From an uncultured Myxococcales bacterium (lineage in GTDB: Bacteria > Myxococcota > Myxococcia > Myxococcales > Myxococcaceae), in NCBI GenBank assembly GCA_937980205.1, contig CALJKW010000029.1, positions 62,001 through 126,000 on the forward strand: 64,000 nucleotides of DNA, written 5' to 3'. The position numbers and the translations under genes are program-made. How positions within the stretch are numbered: the stretch's first letter is position 1; every line of letters starts with the position of its first letter. Under the pieces are notes generated by a model. That model ran no database searches and was not told the origin of the DNA. It saw nothing but the letters and a program-made list of their open reading frames with translations. Shown one piece after another: positions 28,243 through 35,069 of the stretch.

Positions 28243-29022
28243 CTTGCAGCCGATGACGCCGTACTGCTCCGCGGTGGCGGCGATGATCGCCGGCTTCTCC
28301 TCGGCCGGCTTCTCGCGGACGTCGCGCAGCAGCGCGTCGACGGGCCACTCGGGCACGTAGCCCTTCTCGGCCTGCGCCAGCACCTGCGCGGGTGTCAGGC
28401 CCTTGGCTTGCGCGATCGACGACAGCCGCGCGCAGAACGCCTTCATCGCGGCGGTGCCGGCGGCGTCCTTCGGGCGACCCGTCGGCCACGAGTCGACGAG
28501 CTTCAGCTTCTTGCCCGACAGCGCGTCGCGAAAGCCGGCAGGCGGCGGCGCCTCGAGCTCGACGTCGAAGCACGCGTACTCGACCTTCGGAGCCACCAGC
28601 GGGTGCGTGCACGGCGCCGTCACGATGCGTCCGGGCTTCCCTGGCGTGTTCTTCTTCACCACCTCGAAGCGCGTCATCAGCGGGCCGCCGACGAGCTCTT
28701 CGAGGCGCAGCGTGACGCCCGCTCCGGACGACTCGACGGGCTGACTGAGGATGACGCCCCACTCCCAGGCGTCGGCGAGCGGGCAGGCGGCGTCGGCGCG
28801 CTTGCGCAGGAAGCCGGGGCGCTCGTTGAGCGGCACCGACTCGACGTCGGGGCCCTTGAAGAAGGGGAGCGCCGCGGCGCGCTTCACCCAGTCGGCGGGG
28901 TTCTCCTTGTTGCCCTCGCGGGGGATGGAGCAGACGGCGGCGGCTTCTTCGCGGGTCTGTGCGGCGACGGGCAGCGCGACGAGCAGCAGTGGCCAGAAGA
29001 GGAGACCCCGGGTCGGTGTCAT
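28237..29022 (-). CDS. Secreted protein of unknown function
   Basis: A 261-residue protein with a signal peptide (MTPTRGLLFWPLLLVALPVAAQ). Five or six cysteines are spread through the mature part (AAVCSIP, DAACPLAD, APCTHP, YACFDVE, AFCARL, IGCKP), suggesting disulphides in the periplasm. No known domain is recognised. The ATG at 29022 is preferred over a TTG one codon upstream. It converges on the HmuY operon with a shared terminator. Confidence 0.75.
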   Translation of the reverse strand: MTPTRGLLFWPLLLVALPVAAQTREEAAAVCSIPREGNKENPADWVKRAAALPFFKGPDVESVPLNERPGFLRKRADAACPLADAWEWGVILSQPVESSGAGVTLRLEELVGGPLMTRFEVVKKNTPGKPGRIVTAPCTHPLVAPKVEYACFDVELEAPPPAGFRDALSGKKLKLVDSWPTGRPKDAAGTAAMKAFCARLSSIAQAKGLTPAQVLAQAEKGYVPEWPVDALLRDVREKPAEEKPAIIAATAEQYGVIGCKP

Positions 29023-29094
29023 CAACCTGCTGGCTAATGGGTACTTTTCGGCAGCGCAGGTGTTTCCGGCGTTGTTACCTTCGGCCGAAACGAA

Positions 29095-29126
29095 ACGGGC
29101 CCGCCCTCGGTTGAGAGCGAGCCCGT
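29095..29126 (-). terminator. Hairpin downstream of the BI-1 gene
   Basis: Arms ACGGGC (29095-29100) and GCCCGT (29121-29126) with further internal GC pairing lie about 23 bases past the stop at 29149. On the minus strand they are followed by TTTCGTTTCGG, weakly T-rich. Confidence 0.5.
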
Positions 29127-29148
29127 TCGACGTGAGTCGAAACGCCGT

Positions 29149-29871
29149 TCAGCGGCGGCGGCCGAAGAGCCGCAGCAGGTACAGCATCAGGTTCACGAAA
29201 TCGAGGTACAGCACCAGCGCGCCCATGACGGCGAGCGAGCCGGCGCTCGAGTACCCGCTGTTCGCGTGGATCTGGCGGAGCTTCTGCGTGTCGTAGGCGG
29301 TCAGGCCGGTGAAGACGACGACGCCGACGAGGCTCGCGACCCAGCTGATCGCCGGGCTCTGCAGGAAGATGTTCACCAGGCCCGCGATGATGAGGCCGAT
29401 GAGGCCCATGAAGAGGAACCCGCCCCAGCTCGACAGGTCTTTCTTCGTGACCGTCCCGTAGACGCTCATCGCGCCGAACATGGCCGCCGTGATGCCGAAC
29501 ACCGCGTAGATCGACGTCGCGGTGTAGACGATGAACAGCACGGAGAACGTCAGGCCGTTCATGAACGCGTAGAGCAGGAACATGCCTGCGGCCACCGGCG
29601 TGCTGACCCGCGAGGCGAGCCACGTGAACGCGAGCACCATCACGAACTCGGCGATGATCAGCGGCATCCACAGGGGCATCACCGCTTCGAGCAGCGACGG
29701 CGAGGCGGCGACGACGTACGCCGTCACGCCGGTCAGCGCGAGGCCGGCGAACATCCACCGGTAGACCTTCGCCATGAAGGCGTTGGCCGACTCCTGCGCG
29801 AGGATCTGCGATGCCGCGCCGTTATTTGAACCGACGTCTCCGGAAACTGCTCCGGGAGTTTCCCAGGCCAT
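29149..29871 (-). CDS. Bax inhibitor-1/YccA family membrane protein
   Basis: A 240-residue protein with seven hydrophobic segments. It begins with a short polar N-terminus (to about 30), then KVYRWMFAGLALTGVTAYVV. Later come YAFMNGLTFSVLF and the family's C-terminal FTGLTAYDTQKLRQI, including the Asp of the di-aspartyl pH sensor, and LYLDFVNLMLYLLRLFG. The family acts as pH-sensitive ion or calcium leak channels and as FtsH partners in bacteria. An AGGAG lies a few bases upstream of the ATG. It lies 21 bases after the ATP-grasp-like gene on the same strand. Confidence 0.93.
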   Translation of the reverse strand: MAWETPGAVSGDVGSNNGAASQILAQESANAFMAKVYRWMFAGLALTGVTAYVVAASPSLLEAVMPLWMPLIIAEFVMVLAFTWLASRVSTPVAAGMFLLYAFMNGLTFSVLFIVYTATSIYAVFGITAAMFGAMSVYGTVTKKDLSSWGGFLFMGLIGLIIAGLVNIFLQSPAISWVASLVGVVVFTGLTAYDTQKLRQIHANSGYSSAGSLAVMGALVLYLDFVNLMLYLLRLFGRRR

Positions 29872-29892
29872 GTGTGTTGGTCTCCTTTGGAT

Positions 29893-31350
29893 CTACCTGA
29901 TGCGTGCACGGTACACATTCGTCAAGGAGGTGGCCACCTCCTCGGTCAGCAAGGGGATGACGCCCCCGCCGCCGACGATGTTGACGATGTGTGAAATCGA
30001 GCCCCTGCAGACGCCTCCCCAGGCGGGGGTGGCGTCCAGGCCGACGGATGCATACGAGGAGAAGTCGACGTAGAGGTCGGCCTCGCGCTGCTCCTTGCCG
30101 CTGCAGAGCAGGTGCGGTTCCGCCTTCGTCTCGACGATCTGCTGGACCACGAAGCCTCCTCCGGTCTTGTCGTGCAGGGCGCGCTCACACAACGCGGGCC
30201 AGTCGAGCGATGTTCCGTAGGCGGCGCGCACGCGCTCGTCGTACGAGGGCTCCGAGCGGGTGCGGCCGACGAAGACCGCGCGGCCCCCGTAGTCCCAGCT
30301 GCGCTTGAGCACGTAGCGGTCCGGGTCGGCGGCGACCTTGCGCGCCAGCGCCGCGTCGAAGAACGGCCGCGTCCACGGCACCGACTCGGCGATGGCGTCG
30401 AGCTCGGCCTTCGACAGCCCGGAGTCGCGCGCGAGCTGGCCCTCTTCGAGCGCCTGCGACATCAGCGCGAAGACGAGCTTCGCCTCGACCTGGGAGGCCG
30501 GCGGGTTGAGGACGACGGCGCGGCGGCCTTGGGGCTCTTCGAGCAGCTTGGTGACGTAGTCGGCGCCGGCCATGTCCGGCTCCTCGAGGCGGCGGACGAA
30601 GAGGTGGCGGTAGACCAGCTCGTAGGTCTTGCCGTTGGCGCGGACGGCGTCGTCGCCGGAGAGCTGGTCGGGGTGGACGACGTCGGCGTCGGCTCCGAAG
30701 TCGCGGAAGCGCTCGCAGAGGTAGCGCTGCTCGGTGAGCTGCGCGTCGTTGCGGCGGCAGAGCAGGGCGATGGTCGCGGGCGTCTTGCCCGGCCGAACCT
30801 GCGCGTAGCCGGCGAGCAGCGCGCGGTAGAGCGCCAGCGCGTTCGAGCCGTTCTGCGCCTGCAGCTTCGCGACGTGCTCGGGCGAAGCGCCCCAGTGGCG
30901 GCCGACCACGTCGAGGAGCGTGTGCGCGGCGATGTCCGAGTAGCCCTGCATCGCGGGGATGGTGGCGTTCACCTCGAGCGCCTCGACCTTCGCGCCCACG
31001 AAGAAGTCGACGCGCGTGGTGACGAGCTTGAGCGCCCGCACGAACGTCGCCGTCGCGAGCCGCTTCTCGAGCGGCGACATGCCGTCGAGCAGCATCGCCT
31101 TCGCCGGCCCGGCGAGCACGGCGTGCGCGACCTTCGCGGCGGCCGACGAGAGCAGCGCGGACAGCTTCAGGCGCCGATCGAGCTCGGCCTTCGCCACGAT
31201 CACCGCAGTCGCGGTGATCGGAATCGGCTTCGTGGCGCCGTCGGCCCGGTTCGTGACGGCGAGGCCCTTCGTGTACGCGCGTTCGGCGAGCAGCGGCCCG
31301 AAGTGCTTCGCGTCACTTCGCAGGGCTGTTAGAAGCTCGGAGGCGTTCAT
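29893..31350 (-). CDS. ATP-grasp-like protein of unknown substrate
   Basis: A 485-residue protein without signal or TM. LEVNATIPAMQGYSD (near 130), IALLCRRNDAQLTEQRY and YVLKRSWDYGGRAVFVGRT (near 340) resemble ATP-grasp elements (the Lys and Gly-rich loop of the nucleotide pocket), possibly in a permuted order as in glutathionylspermidine-synthase-like proteins. A ligase joining a carboxylate to an amine or thiol is a reasonable guess only. The ATG at 31350 shares two bases with the divergent ATG at 31349. GAGG lies about 9 bases upstream. A BI-1 gene follows. Confidence 0.75.
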   Translation of the reverse strand: MNASELLTALRSDAKHFGPLLAERAYTKGLAVTNRADGATKPIPITATAVIVAKAELDRRLKLSALLSSAAAKVAHAVLAGPAKAMLLDGMSPLEKRLATATFVRALKLVTTRVDFFVGAKVEALEVNATIPAMQGYSDIAAHTLLDVVGRHWGASPEHVAKLQAQNGSNALALYRALLAGYAQVRPGKTPATIALLCRRNDAQLTEQRYLCERFRDFGADADVVHPDQLSGDDAVRANGKTYELVYRHLFVRRLEEPDMAGADYVTKLLEEPQGRRAVVLNPPASQVEAKLVFALMSQALEEGQLARDSGLSKAELDAIAESVPWTRPFFDAALARKVAADPDRYVLKRSWDYGGRAVFVGRTRSEPSYDERVRAAYGTSLDWPALCERALHDKTGGGFVVQQIVETKAEPHLLCSGKEQREADLYVDFSSYASVGLDATPAWGGVCRGSISHIVNIVGGGGVIPLLTEEVATSLTNVYRARIR

Positions 31351-31942
31351 GGGCAAGAACCTCGAATTTCTATTCGATCTGATGAGCCCGTACTCCTATC
31401 TCGCGGCGACGCGCCTGCACGATCTTTCGGCGCGCACGAAGGCGAGCGTGAAGTGGGTGCCGGTCTACCTGCCGGGCATCATGCGCGCGGTCGGCAACCG
31501 CGGCCCGACGGAAGTTCCGCCGAAGGGCGTGTACGTCTTCAAGGACATCAACGACTGGGCGAAGCACTACGGGTTGCCCGAGATCCTGCTGCCCGACGAG
31601 TTCCCGTTCCAGGCGGCGCAGGGCTTGAGGCTGTGCCTCGCGGCGGAAGAGCAGGGGAAGGGCCCGGAGCTCGCGCTGGCGCTGTTCAAGAAGATCTGGG
31701 CCGAGCGCCGCAACGCGAACGACGACGCGACGCTGCGCGAGGCGCTCACCCAGGTCGGCCTCGACGTCGAGAAGACGCTCGAGCGCGGCCAGAGCGAAGA
31801 GATCCGCGCGAAGCTCAAGGCCAACACCGAAGAGGCGGTGAGCCGCGGCGCCTTCGGCGTGCCGACGTTCTTCGTCGAGCGCGACGAGATGTTCGTCGGC
31901 AATGATCGGTTGTTGTTCGTAGAGAAGGCGTTGACCTCATGA
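31349..31942 (+). CDS. DsbA-fold 2-hydroxychromene-2-carboxylate isomerase family protein
   Basis: A 197-residue protein of the HCCA isomerase/GST-kappa group. The N-terminal FLFDLMSPYSYLAATRL has the active-site Ser in place of the DsbA Cys. FPFQAAQGLRLCLAAEEQGK and GAFGVPTFFVERDEMFVGNDRL are the typical middle and cis-Pro regions. It probably performs a glutathione-dependent isomerisation; the substrate is unknown. CGGAGG a few bases upstream supports the ATG. It is coupled (ATGA) to the isochorismatase-like gene. Confidence 0.9.
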   Translation: MGKNLEFLFDLMSPYSYLAATRLHDLSARTKASVKWVPVYLPGIMRAVGNRGPTEVPPKGVYVFKDINDWAKHYGLPEILLPDEFPFQAAQGLRLCLAAEEQGKGPELALALFKKIWAERRNANDDATLREALTQVGLDVEKTLERGQSEEIRAKLKANTEEAVSRGAFGVPTFFVERDEMFVGNDRLLFVEKALTS

Positions 31943-32484
31943 TCCACCGCTTCCGCCAGGAGTCCGCCGCGCTGCTCGTCATCGACGTACAGGAGCGCCT
32001 GTGCGCCGCGATGCGCCCCGACGCGCTCGCCCGGGTCGTCAACCGCACGCTCGCCGCCATCGACGGAGCGAAGGCCCTCGGCCTGCCCATCGTCGTCACC
32101 GAGCAGTACCCGAAGGGCCTGGGGCCCACGATCAAAGAGATCCGCGAGCGCATCGAGGGCTTCGCGCCGGTCGAGAAGATCGAGTTCTCGGCGCTGGTGC
32201 CGCTGGTGCGCGAGAAGCTCGCGGCCCGGCCGCAGGTGCTCGTCACCGGCATGGAGAGCCACGTCTGTGTCTTTCAGACCGTGCGCGATCTGGCCGCGTC
32301 CGGGCTGAGCCCGTACCTCGCGACCGACGCCGTCATCTCGCGCAGCGCGGCGGATCATGACGTCGGGCTGCAGCTGTGCCGCGACGCGGGCGCGGTGATG
32401 ACGACCGTCGAGACCGCGCTGTTCGACGCGCTCGGCAAGGCCGGGGGGCCGCAGTTCAAGGCCGTCTCCGCGGCGGTGAAGTGA
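31939..32484 (+). CDS. Isochorismatase-family cysteine hydrolase
   Basis: A 181-residue hydrolase. Seen: LLVIDVQERLCAAM with the catalytic Asp, VTEQYPKGLGPT, and GMESHVCVFQTVRDL with the catalytic Cys near residue 110. These are the features of isochorismatase/nicotinamidase-like enzymes. No isochorismate pathway genes are nearby, so the substrate is open. It is coupled to the upstream isomerase and followed by a terminator. Confidence 0.92.
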   Translation: MIHRFRQESAALLVIDVQERLCAAMRPDALARVVNRTLAAIDGAKALGLPIVVTEQYPKGLGPTIKEIRERIEGFAPVEKIEFSALVPLVREKLAARPQVLVTGMESHVCVFQTVRDLAASGLSPYLATDAVISRSAADHDVGLQLCRDAGAVMTTVETALFDALGKAGGPQFKAVSAAVK

Positions 32485-32488
32485 AGAT

Positions 32489-32541
32489 GGGGACAGGCGG
32501 CCTGGGTTCGAGCGCACGGAAAAGCAGCCTGTCCCCCTTTT
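32489..32541 (+). terminator. Intrinsic terminator with GGGGACAGGC/GCCTGTCCCC arms
   Basis: Arms GGGGACAGGC (32489-32498) and GCCTGTCCCC (32527-32536) are followed by CTTTTT. It starts 5 bases after the isochorismatase-like stop and ends just before the cyclase start at 32549. The arm sequence resembles the terminator at 28210-28242. Confidence 0.75.
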
Positions 32542-32548
32542 TGCGCAA

Positions 32549-33847
32549 GTGACGCAGCCGACGCTCACTTCGATTCGCGCGCTGCGTGACGAGGAGGAGC
32601 AGCTCCTCGCCGAGCACGGGCTCGAGGCGGAGAAGGTCATCTCGGTGCTGCGGCTGGTGCTGCAGGCCGCGCGCGTCATCGCGTTCGGCGTGACGGCGGC
32701 GGCCTCGGGGTACATCGGCATGCTGCCGGCCATCTCGCCGCGGCCGTTCTTCGTCCTGGGCTACACCGCGCTGTGCATCGGCACGGTCTGGCGCGTGCGC
32801 ACCGTGAAGGCGAAGGCGGGCCGCGCGAAGTGGATGCCGCTGCTGATGATCACGGCGGACTACGGGTTCATCTTCGCGATGGGCATGACGACTCCGGAGT
32901 TCGACGAAGGCCCGCAGGGCGTCATCGCGGCGATCTGCTGCATGGTGCTGCTGGGCTTCGCGGCGCTGCGCCTGCGGCGGCTGCACGTGCTGTGGTCGAG
33001 CCTGCTCTCGTTCGTCGTCTACGGCGTCATCACGTGGCGCGACAACGCGAACGGCGAAGAGGTGCGTGCGCTGCCGGTCGTCTTCACGTTCGTGACGTTC
33101 GCGGTGACGACGTGGCTCGTGCTCGTGCTGTCCGACCGGGTGCGGCAGATGTTCCAGACGCTGCGCACGCGCGACAACCTGCGCCGCTTCCTGCCGAAGC
33201 AGGTCGCCGATCGCGTCGAGAAGTCGAACATGCGCGCGCTCGACCCGGTGAAGCGCGAGGTGACCGTGCTGTTCTCGGACATCCGCGACTTCACCGCGAC
33301 GAGCGAGACGATGGATCCGTCGGCGGTGATGAAGTTCCTCGACGACTACTTCGGGCGCATGTCGGCCGTCGTGCAGGCGCGCGGCGGCACCGTCGGCAAG
33401 TTCATCGGAGACGGCATGCTCTGCTACTGGGGCGTCCCCGAAGAGGACGACGCCCACGCCGAGCACGCGGTGCAGGCCGCGCTCGACATGCGCGCCGTCG
33501 TCGAGGAGCTGAACCGCGAGCGGGCGCAGGCGGGCGAGCCGCCGGTGAAGATCGGGGTCGGCATCCACACCGGCCCCGTCGCCGCGGGCGAGCTCGGCGG
33601 CAAGGGCGAGGGCCTGCACGAGTACACGGTCATCGGCGACAGCGTGAACCTCGCCTCGCGCATCGAGGGGCTCACCAAGCAGCACCAGGTCGACATCCTC
33701 GTGAGCGACCATACGTGGAGCCGCCTCGGCGCGCGCTTCGTCGGCCAGCCGTGCGGCGAGGAGAAGGTGAAGGGTCGGGCCGAGCCGGTGCGCATTCACG
33801 CGGTCAGCTCGCGCACGGTCGCGGCCGGGTCGGCGCTCACGCCGTGA
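32549..33847 (+). CDS. Membrane-anchored class III adenylate/guanylate cyclase
   Basis: A 432-residue cyclase. Residues about 35-200 hold five or so hydrophobic segments. A short linker (RDNLRRFLPKQVADRVEKS) leads to the catalytic domain at about 230-410: VTVLFSDIRDFTATSE (first metal Asp), VGKFIGDGMLCYWGVPEED (second metal Asp and the substrate-selecting Lys, which favours ATP), and EYTVIGDSVNLASRIEG (transition-state Asn and Arg). The residues needed for activity are present. It heads an operon with a Rieske protein (GTGA overlap). cAMP is the likely product. The start is a GTG. Confidence 0.92.
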   Translation: MTQPTLTSIRALRDEEEQLLAEHGLEAEKVISVLRLVLQAARVIAFGVTAAASGYIGMLPAISPRPFFVLGYTALCIGTVWRVRTVKAKAGRAKWMPLLMITADYGFIFAMGMTTPEFDEGPQGVIAAICCMVLLGFAALRLRRLHVLWSSLLSFVVYGVITWRDNANGEEVRALPVVFTFVTFAVTTWLVLVLSDRVRQMFQTLRTRDNLRRFLPKQVADRVEKSNMRALDPVKREVTVLFSDIRDFTATSETMDPSAVMKFLDDYFGRMSAVVQARGGTVGKFIGDGMLCYWGVPEEDDAHAEHAVQAALDMRAVVEELNRERAQAGEPPVKIGVGIHTGPVAAGELGGKGEGLHEYTVIGDSVNLASRIEGLTKQHQVDILVSDHTWSRLGARFVGQPCGEEKVKGRAEPVRIHAVSSRTVAAGSALTP

Positions 33848-34143
33848 TCCGCGTGCTCGACTCGGTTGCGCTGCCCGAAGGCGCGCGCGCGGTGGTGGAG
33901 GCCGGGCCGTGGAAGGTGGCCGTCGTGCGTGTCGACGGCGTCGTGCACGCCATCGACAACGTCTGCCCGCACCGCGGAGGAGAGCTGGGCCTGGGCGACC
34001 TGCAGGGCCACCACCTCTACTGCCCGCAGCACGCGTGGTGCTTCGACGTGCGGACGGGCGAGGGCTTCTTCCCGCAAGGCATCCGCGTGCGGCGCTTCGA
34101 CGTGCAGGAGCGCGACGGCGGAATCTGGATCGCGGTACCGTAG
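33844..34143 (+). CDS. Rieske [2Fe-2S] ferredoxin-like protein
   Basis: A 99-residue soluble Rieske protein. The cluster ligands are plain: CPHRGG (Cys, His) and CPQHAWCFD (Cys, His) about 20 residues apart. The size fits NirD- or dioxygenase-ferredoxin-like proteins. No partner reductase or oxygenase is adjacent. GTG at 33844 overlaps the cyclase stop as GTGA. Confidence 0.92.
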   Translation: MIRVLDSVALPEGARAVVEAGPWKVAVVRVDGVVHAIDNVCPHRGGELGLGDLQGHHLYCPQHAWCFDVRTGEGFFPQGIRVRRFDVQERDGGIWIAVP

Positions 34144-34148
34144 CGGCC

Positions 34149-34685
34149 GTGTTCGAGGACAGCGCCGTCGAGTCGATGTGGCTCAAGGCACACCGCAAGC
34201 ACCTCACGCCGCAGCTCAAAGGCGAGCTGCGCCGCTTCGGCATCGACCTCGATCGCCCGCTCAAGCCGCAGTACGAGAACGAGGTGCTGCACCAGGGCAC
34301 GCGCATGCTGCGCCGCACCGTGTACGGGCACATCGTCGACGACGCCGCGGCGTACCGCGCGATCGGCGAGGCGGTGATCGACGGCTTCTTCGACACCGTG
34401 ATCGGCAAGGCGATGGCGAACGTGTTCAAGCTCATCGGCTTCCGCAAGATCGTCGAGCGGCTGCCGCAGACGCTGCAGCGCGGGAACAACCACGTGAAGG
34501 CGACGATCCGCTGGACGGGGCAGAACGAGGCGGTGCTCGAGGTGAACGACACGCAGCCGCACCCGGCGATCAACGTCGGCGTCTTCGAGCGGGCGTTCCG
34601 TCACTGGTTCAAGGTGCCGGGCTTCAAGGCCGAGCTGCTCGAGAGCTCTCCGCAGAAGACCGCCTACCGGTTGAGCTGGCCATGA
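34149..34685 (+). CDS. TIGR02265/DUF2378 family protein (myxobacterial)
   Basis: A 178-residue protein of a family essentially restricted to Myxococcota. Recognisable parts are LRRFGIDLDRPLKPQYENEV, AYRAIGEAVIDGFFDTVIGKAM, KLIGFRKIVERLPQTLQRGNN and the C-terminal FKVPGFKAELLESS. Function unknown for the family. The start is a GTG at 34149, 5 bases after the Rieske stop, and it overlaps the next gene as ATGA, so it belongs to the cyclase operon. Confidence 0.85.
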   Translation: MFEDSAVESMWLKAHRKHLTPQLKGELRRFGIDLDRPLKPQYENEVLHQGTRMLRRTVYGHIVDDAAAYRAIGEAVIDGFFDTVIGKAMANVFKLIGFRKIVERLPQTLQRGNNHVKATIRWTGQNEAVLEVNDTQPHPAINVGVFERAFRHWFKVPGFKAELLESSPQKTAYRLSWP

Positions 34686-35005
34686 AGGTGACGAGCGCGT
34701 TCGAGTTCATGTTCTCGGCCGCGGTGCGGCTGCCCGGCGCGACCGGAGCGAAGAAGCACCTGCACGGCCACAACTACCGGCTGCAGGTCATTCTCGACGG
34801 CGAGGTCGACGAGGCGATGGTCCGCCAGACGGTGCGCGAGGCCGCGCTCGAGCGAGCCGATCACCACATGCTCAACGACGTCATCCCCGAGCCGAGCGCG
34901 GCGAACGTGGCGAAGTGGTTCTTCGCCGAGCTGAAGCCGAAGCTGCCGCAGCTCATCGAGGTGGCGCTGTGGCCGACGGCGGAGCACTGCGTCCGAGTGA
35001 GCTGA
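34682..35005 (+). CDS. Degenerate 6-pyruvoyl-tetrahydropterin synthase/QueD-like protein
   Basis: A 107-residue protein with the PTPS fold signature HLHGHNYRLQV (two zinc His), RADHHMLNDVIP and the C-terminal TAEHCVRV. The usual FSAAHxL at the N-terminus reads FSAAVRL, so the first zinc-ligand His is replaced by Val. The catalytic Cys before HGHNY is also absent (KKHLHGHNY instead of CxxLHGHNY). It is therefore probably not a normal PTPS/QueD enzyme. An intact paralogue lies at 38672-39031. It is the last gene of the cyclase operon. Confidence 0.85.
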   Translation: MKVTSAFEFMFSAAVRLPGATGAKKHLHGHNYRLQVILDGEVDEAMVRQTVREAALERADHHMLNDVIPEPSAANVAKWFFAELKPKLPQLIEVALWPTAEHCVRVS

Positions 35006-35010
35006 TCGAC

Positions 35011-35040
35011 CCCGAACCCGAACGCGAACCCGAACCCGGC
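35011..35040. repeat. CCCGAA hexanucleotide repeat, five units
   Basis: Five consecutive hexamers in the 64-base gap before the TPP enzyme gene: CCCGAA, CCCGAA, CGCGAA, CCCGAA, CCCGGC. The third unit has a CGC variant, matching the pattern in the GGGATC hexamers after purD. Confidence 0.7.
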
Positions 35041-35069
35041 CGTTGTCGGTCGTGCTAGGAGCGTGACTC

